Part shown: in pieces, positions 14,802-18,006 of the stretch
How the letters are laid out: every line of letters starts with the position of its first letter
Position numbering within the stretch: the stretch's first letter is position 1
Assembly (NCBI GenBank): GCA_020853155.1
Contig: JADYZL010000537.1
Coordinates: 1 to 18,006 of the forward strand
Source of the DNA: Bryobacterales bacterium
GTDB taxonomy: Bacteria; Acidobacteriota; Terriglobia; Bryobacterales; Bryobacteraceae
Reading direction: 5' to 3'
Length of the DNA stretch: 18,006 bases
Program-made: the position numbers and the translations under genes
Notes under the pieces: generated by a model
Database searches by the model: none
What the model was told of the DNA's origin: nothing
What the model saw: the letters and a program-made list of their open reading frames with translations, nothing else

Positions 14802-15011
14802 ATGGCCGACTTGTACGACAAATCGATCTCGCGCTGGGAAGGCGAGGGCGGGTATACCGAGCCCACCGACGACGATCTGCTCCCGGAATCGCACTGCGGC
14901 GGCGCATGCTGCTGGGGGGACCGCGGGTTCTGGCTGAAGACGCTTGCCATTACTGGCGTCGCCGCCCTTGCGATCTACGCTATCCTTTCGAGGAACTCGT
15001 CATCGAGATAA
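14802..15011 (+). CDS. Small C-terminally membrane-anchored protein, unknown
   Basis: This is a 69-residue protein with an acidic soluble N-terminus (MADLYDKSISRWEGEGGYTE), a glycine/cysteine cluster (CGGACCWG) and one C-terminal membrane helix (LKTLAITGVAALAIYAIL), ending in a short polar tail. This is a tail-anchor-like layout. AGAAGG lies 11 bases before the ATG, a rather long spacer. The last 32 bp overlap the end of the TlpA-like gene on the other strand, so the two are convergent with overlapping 3' ends. The three clustered cysteines could bind metal or be lipidated or oxidised, but no known motif is matched. It could be a chance frame; the composition argues for a real gene. Confidence 0.55.
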   Translation: MADLYDKSISRWEGEGGYTEPTDDDLLPESHCGGACCWGDRGFWLKTLAITGVAALAIYAILSRNSSSR

Positions 15012-16311
15012 CCGGCCACGGCCGGGTTGAGCGCTTACCTTCGGCGAGCATCGTCTGGATACGGTGGTCCATTTCCCCAACGAGCCTCTGGTGGCGCTCG
15101 CCGGTCGCCTTGCTCTCAAAGCCCGCATGGATGTACTGCACCTTGCCATCGCGGCCCACATAGATCGTCGTGGGGTAGGCGCCGAAGTTCTCAAGCTGCG
15201 GCAGGGTGCGCTCGATCTCGCCCTGGGCCGTGGCGCCAGCGAGCAGCAGCAGGAAATCGATTCCGTACTGCTCGCGGTACAACCGTAGCTTCTCCAGGTC
15301 TTGCGCCTGGCTGCCCGATGCCTCGTAAGCGAGCGCCACCACTTCGAGCCCCTGGCTCTTGTACTTGTTGTAAAGACTCACCAGAACCGGCGCTTCGTCA
15401 TGACAGTTCGGGCACCAGGTCCCCGTGATCGTCACGACCAGCACCTTGCCCTGAAAGCGCGGGTCGCTCGATTTCACCGGCTTACCATCGAGATCGATTC
15501 CCTCGAAGCGGAACGGCTCGGCGGGGTTCTTCATCTTCGTGTACGTGCCGGGGTCCGGCGGCTGCGGACCTTGCGCGCTGGCCGCGCCGGCGCGCCGCCC
15601 GATCACTTTTCGTCCTCCCGCCATGCCCTCGATGACGCCATTCGCGTCGAGCTTGCCGGTCAGCAGCAACGCCCGGATGCCGTCGAAGCGGCTCAGGTAG
15701 AACTCGCCGTTGCGGATGTAGCCGGTGATGGCTCCCCAATCCCCGCTGACGGGGATCACGGTGCCGGTCAGCTTCTCGCCCTCCTGTTTGAAGGAAGCGC
15801 TCCACACCCGATGGTTGTCCCCTTCGCCCACGTCGAGGATCCAATCGCCCGTGATGTCCGGCCCGGTGGCCGTCGTCGGATACGAGGGAACGTTGCGGGT
15901 GGCCGAGAACTTACGCGCGGATTGGGAATTGGCGCGCTGGCGGATGAACTCGCCGGTGAGTTTGCCATCGGCTAGATCGGCCTTCAGCTCCGCACCGTAG
16001 ATATTGAACTTCAGCGTGAGAGTCTTGCCGTCAAAGCTGCCCGAGCTGGCCTCTTCGCGGTCCGGCCCATTGACGAGCGCGCCTGTCACCTGGTCTCCGC
16101 TGCGCGTCACATCGATCTGAAACGCAATGTCCGGCCCGTGCTCCGCGAGGATCTGCGCCTGCCAGAGACCGGCAATGGGATCTTGCGCTTTCTGGCATCC
16201 GGTGAACGCAAGCAGCACGGCGGCGAGCGCCAGGAGAGCGAACTCCGGCGCGCCGAAACAGAATGGGCGGCGGACTCTCCGGGGCGCGGCAGAATGGGCG
16301 GCAGTAGGCAT
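14980..16311 (-). CDS. TlpA-like thioredoxin-domain lipoprotein with two N-terminal beta modules
   Basis: This is a 443-residue exported protein. The N-terminus has a basic region and a hydrophobic stretch ending LLAFTGC, so Cys39 is a probable lipidation site. Two similar beta-rich modules follow: residues about 46-140 (GLWQAQI ... QVTGALVNG ... DGKLTGEFI) and about 153-240 (GDWILDV ... KLTGTVIPV ... GVIEGMAGG). The C-terminal part (from about 262) is a TlpA/ResA-type thioredoxin fold with GTWCPNCHDEAP (Cys300, Cys303) and the later cis-proline region YPTTIYVGRDG. It would act as a membrane-tethered thiol-disulfide oxidoreductase outside the cytoplasm. Start 16311 is chosen for the signal sequence; a longer frame would add 111 unlikely arginine/proline-rich residues. 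The target of the redox domain is unknown. Confidence 0.87.
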   Translation of the reverse strand: MPTAAHSAAPRRVRRPFCFGAPEFALLALAAVLLAFTGCQKAQDPIAGLWQAQILAEHGPDIAFQIDVTRSGDQVTGALVNGPDREEASSGSFDGKTLTLKFNIYGAELKADLADGKLTGEFIRQRANSQSARKFSATRNVPSYPTTATGPDITGDWILDVGEGDNHRVWSASFKQEGEKLTGTVIPVSGDWGAITGYIRNGEFYLSRFDGIRALLLTGKLDANGVIEGMAGGRKVIGRRAGAASAQGPQPPDPGTYTKMKNPAEPFRFEGIDLDGKPVKSSDPRFQGKVLVVTITGTWCPNCHDEAPVLVSLYNKYKSQGLEVVALAYEASGSQAQDLEKLRLYREQYGIDFLLLLAGATAQGEIERTLPQLENFGAYPTTIYVGRDGKVQYIHAGFESKATGERHQRLVGEMDHRIQTMLAEGKRSTRPWPVISMTSSSKG

Positions 16312-16566
16312 GGTCAGATCGAATCCTTCTTCCAGGTTGGATGCACGGGTGGGCGCGAAGAGCCCGAAAATCGGACACTCCGGCAGAATGGCGCGCCCGG
16401 TACCCGGCGGCGATGGCGCACTCTGTATAGATAGCAAAGCCCGTGGCTCGCGGCAAACCGGCTTGAACCGGAATCGAGGCGGAGGCGGGGTTGGAGCGAA
16501 GCGGCGTCCTCGTCTTTTTCGCTGCGATGAAACGGATCGATTCCCGAGAACCTCATCCGAATAGCC
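16312..16566. other. Divergent intergenic region between tlpA-like and egtB genes
   Basis: This 255-bp stretch must contain the promoters of both divergent genes. No clear -35/-10 pair, operator or small gene was recognised. The ribosome sites toward both genes are weak. Confidence 0.3.
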
Positions 16567-17808
16567 ATGCCTTCCTCCGCCATTTCGACACTGACCCTCG
16601 CCGGCGCCCGCCTCCGCGAGCAACTGACTCACGCCCGCGAACAATCAGATGCGCTCTTTCAGATCCTGCGGCCTGGGGCGATCTATGAACGCGGGGTTCC
16701 CGAGCGTCACCGGTTCATCTTCTATCTGGGCCATCTGGAGGCGTTCGATTGGAACCTGCTAGGCATCAAGACGCTCCACCTGGCGCCATTCCGGGCGGAG
16801 TGGGACAAGCTCTTCGCCTTTGGGATCGACCCAGACAGTGGGCATCTGCCCAGTGACCAAGCCGAGGATTGGCCCGCTGAAGCGGACGTGCGCGGCTACT
16901 GCGCAGAAACGCGGCGGCGCATCGACGAGGCCTTCGCGGACCTCGACAGCGAACGCGTCCATGTGGCCATCGAGCACCGCCTGATGCACCTTGAGACACT
17001 GGCCTACCTGCTCCACAATCTGGAGCCGCGCTTCAAGCTCGGCGAGGACGAGCGGGCGGAGACCAGCGGCCGCGCGTCGCCCAATGAGTTCCTTCCGGTA
17101 CAGGGTGGCGTGGTGACCCTGGGCCAGCAGCCGGGGAACTTCGGCTGGGATAACGAGTTCCCCCTCCGCACGCGGGCCGTGGCGCCCTTCTCGATCCAGA
17201 AGCACAAGGTAACGAACGGGGACTATCTGCGCTTCGTGGAAGAGGGCGCCGCGCCGCCGCACTTCTGGGTGCGGCGCGACGGCGGCTGGTTCCTGCGCCG
17301 GATGTTTTCCGAGATTCCGCTGCCGCTCGATTGGCCGGTCTGGGCCACCCATTTCGAAGCCGCGGCTTACGCGGCGCATCACGGCTACCGGCTTCCGACG
17401 GAAGAACAGTTTCATCGCGCGGCTTTCGGCACTCCAGACGGGGAGGAACGGGCCTATCCGTGGGGTGACGAAGCGCCGTCGCCCACTCGCGGCAACTTCG
17501 ATTTCTACCGCTGGAACCCAAGCCCCGTGGACGCGAACCCAGCGGGAGACAGCGCCTTCGGGGTGGCGCAGCTCGTGGGGAACGGGTGGGAATGGACGTC
17601 CACGGTGTTCGATCGTTTCGATGGCTTCGCGCCCGCGCCCTTCTATCCCGGATACTCCGCGAATTTCTTTGACGGCAAACACTGGGTGTTGAAAGGGGCG
17701 TCGCCGCGAACGGCGCTGCCGCTGCTGCGGCGATCGTTCCGCAACTGGTTTCGAGGAGACTACCGCTATGCCTTTACCGGGTTCCGTTGCGTTTCCAGCC
17801 ACGTGTGA
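16567..17808 (+). CDS. egtB: Ergothioneine synthase EgtB (non-haem iron sulfoxide synthase)
   Basis: This is a 413-residue two-domain enzyme. The N-terminal DinB-like domain supplies the iron ligands His56 (in FYLGHLEAF), His137 and His141 (in EHRLMHLE), the same three-histidine arrangement known in mycobacterial EgtB. The C-terminal formylglycine-generating-enzyme-like domain shows HKVTNGDYLRF, YRLPTEEQFHRAAFG, YPWGDEAP, GNGWEWTSTVF and a final FTGFRCVS. EgtB joins N-alpha-trimethylhistidine to a thiol donor (gamma-glutamylcysteine or cysteine) with O2 to give the sulfoxide precursor of ergothioneine. The downstream gene overlaps it by 41 bp in another frame and looks like EgtD, which supports the call. 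The ribosome site is poor, but the start gives the expected N-terminus. SenA (selenoneine synthase) is a related alternative. Confidence 0.9.
   Translation: MPSSAISTLTLAGARLREQLTHAREQSDALFQILRPGAIYERGVPERHRFIFYLGHLEAFDWNLLGIKTLHLAPFRAEWDKLFAFGIDPDSGHLPSDQAEDWPAEADVRGYCAETRRRIDEAFADLDSERVHVAIEHRLMHLETLAYLLHNLEPRFKLGEDERAETSGRASPNEFLPVQGGVVTLGQQPGNFGWDNEFPLRTRAVAPFSIQKHKVTNGDYLRFVEEGAAPPHFWVRRDGGWFLRRMFSEIPLPLDWPVWATHFEAAAYAAHHGYRLPTEEQFHRAAFGTPDGEERAYPWGDEAPSPTRGNFDFYRWNPSPVDANPAGDSAFGVAQLVGNGWEWTSTVFDRFDGFAPAPFYPGYSANFFDGKHWVLKGASPRTALPLLRRSFRNWFRGDYRYAFTGFRCVSSHV
17753..17758 (+). promoter_or_regulatory. Ribosome binding site for egtD inside egtB
   Basis: GAGGAG lies 9 bases before ATG 17768 within the coding region of egtB. 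It supports the overlapping start and translational coupling. Confidence 0.6.
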
Positions 17809-18006
17809 AACGGTGCTGGAGGGAGCGCCCGCGCTTGCCGGAAAGAGCGCGACCGCGCTTGGCCGCCGGGTGATCGAAAGCCTTACGCAGCCGGGGCTTC
17901 GGGAAGTCCCCTCCTCCTGGCTCTATGACGAGATGGGCTCCGTGTTGTTCGAAGCCATCACGCTGCTTCCCGAATACGGGCTGACGCGGGCCGATGAACG
18001 CGTGAT
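17768..18006 (+). CDS. egtD: L-histidine N-alpha-methyltransferase EgtD, N-terminal part
   Basis: The frame is open to the window edge (79 codons and two bases). After a variable N-terminus (MPLPGSVAFPATCETV), the stretch SSWLYDEMGSVLFEAITLLP and then EYGLTRADERV matches the conserved start of the EgtD family (usual form KYLYDxxGSxLFExIxxLPEYYxTRxE). EgtD uses SAM three times to turn histidine into hercynine, the substrate of EgtB. ATG 17768 lies within egtB, overlapping by 41 bp in a different frame, with GAGGAG 9 bases upstream, so the two genes form an operon. The SAM-binding core lies beyond the window, so only the family, not the catalytic completeness, can be judged. Confidence 0.85.
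   Translation, partial: MPLPGSVAFPATCETVLEGAPALAGKSATALGRRVIESLTQPGLREVPSSWLYDEMGSVLFEAITLLPEYGLTRADERV

Noticed and set aside
16567..17808. EgtB-like gene as the formylglycine-generating enzyme that activates the sulfatase
   Set aside because: It has the N-terminal DinB-like domain with three iron-binding histidines and an adjoining EgtD-like gene, which point to ergothioneine synthesis. FGE lacks that domain.
1..18006. tRNA, rRNA, CRISPR array, insertion sequence or prophage
   Set aside because: No tRNA-like cloverleaf, regularly spaced repeats, transposase or integrase frames, or terminal inverted repeats were noticed on reading both strands.

Overview
The window is GC-rich and reads like a chromosomal segment of an Acidobacteriota bacterium of the Solibacter/Bryobacterales type. 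This placement is an inference. It rests on a roughly 1,220-residue Oar-like TonB-dependent receptor with an N-terminal carboxypeptidase-regulatory domain, a Tat-exported sulfatase, and a GrdB/PrdB-like selenoprotein of a kind I associate with soil acidobacteria. No rRNA, tRNA, CRISPR array, insertion sequence or phage gene was seen.

Layout. Positions 1-3032 hold metabolic genes: a partial PRC-barrel protein (-), a secreted PIG-L/LmbE deacetylase (-), a ferredoxin-reductase-type flavoprotein with a TTG start (+) and an SDR oxidoreductase (-). A 461-bp gap precedes the large TonB-dependent receptor (3494-7165, +), which ends in a 20-bp perfect-stem terminator. Next come a small unknown protein (-) and a type I sulfatase (-). 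Divergent from the sulfatase is a gene interrupted by an in-frame TGA (9306-10058, +). It is best read as one selenocysteine protein with a U-x-x-C motif, and a compact hairpin just after the TGA fits a bacterial SECIS.

Positions 10074-13661 (-) form a tight four-gene operon for a biotin-dependent, sodium-pumping decarboxylase, most likely methylmalonyl-CoA decarboxylase, in the order alpha (carboxyltransferase), delta (OadG-like), gamma (biotin carrier), beta (membrane pump). It would couple decarboxylation of a CoA thioester to Na+ export.

Positions 13845-16311 hold a cysteine-rich small protein, two small membrane proteins and a lipoprotein with two similar beta-rich modules followed by a TlpA-like thioredoxin domain. 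The right end (16567-18006, +) is an overlapping egtB-egtD pair for ergothioneine synthesis, with egtD cut by the window edge.

The strongest special observation is the selenoprotein with its UGA and SECIS-like hairpin. With the TlpA-like protein and the ergothioneine genes, the window is rich in thiol and selenol redox functions, although nothing shows that these genes act together.
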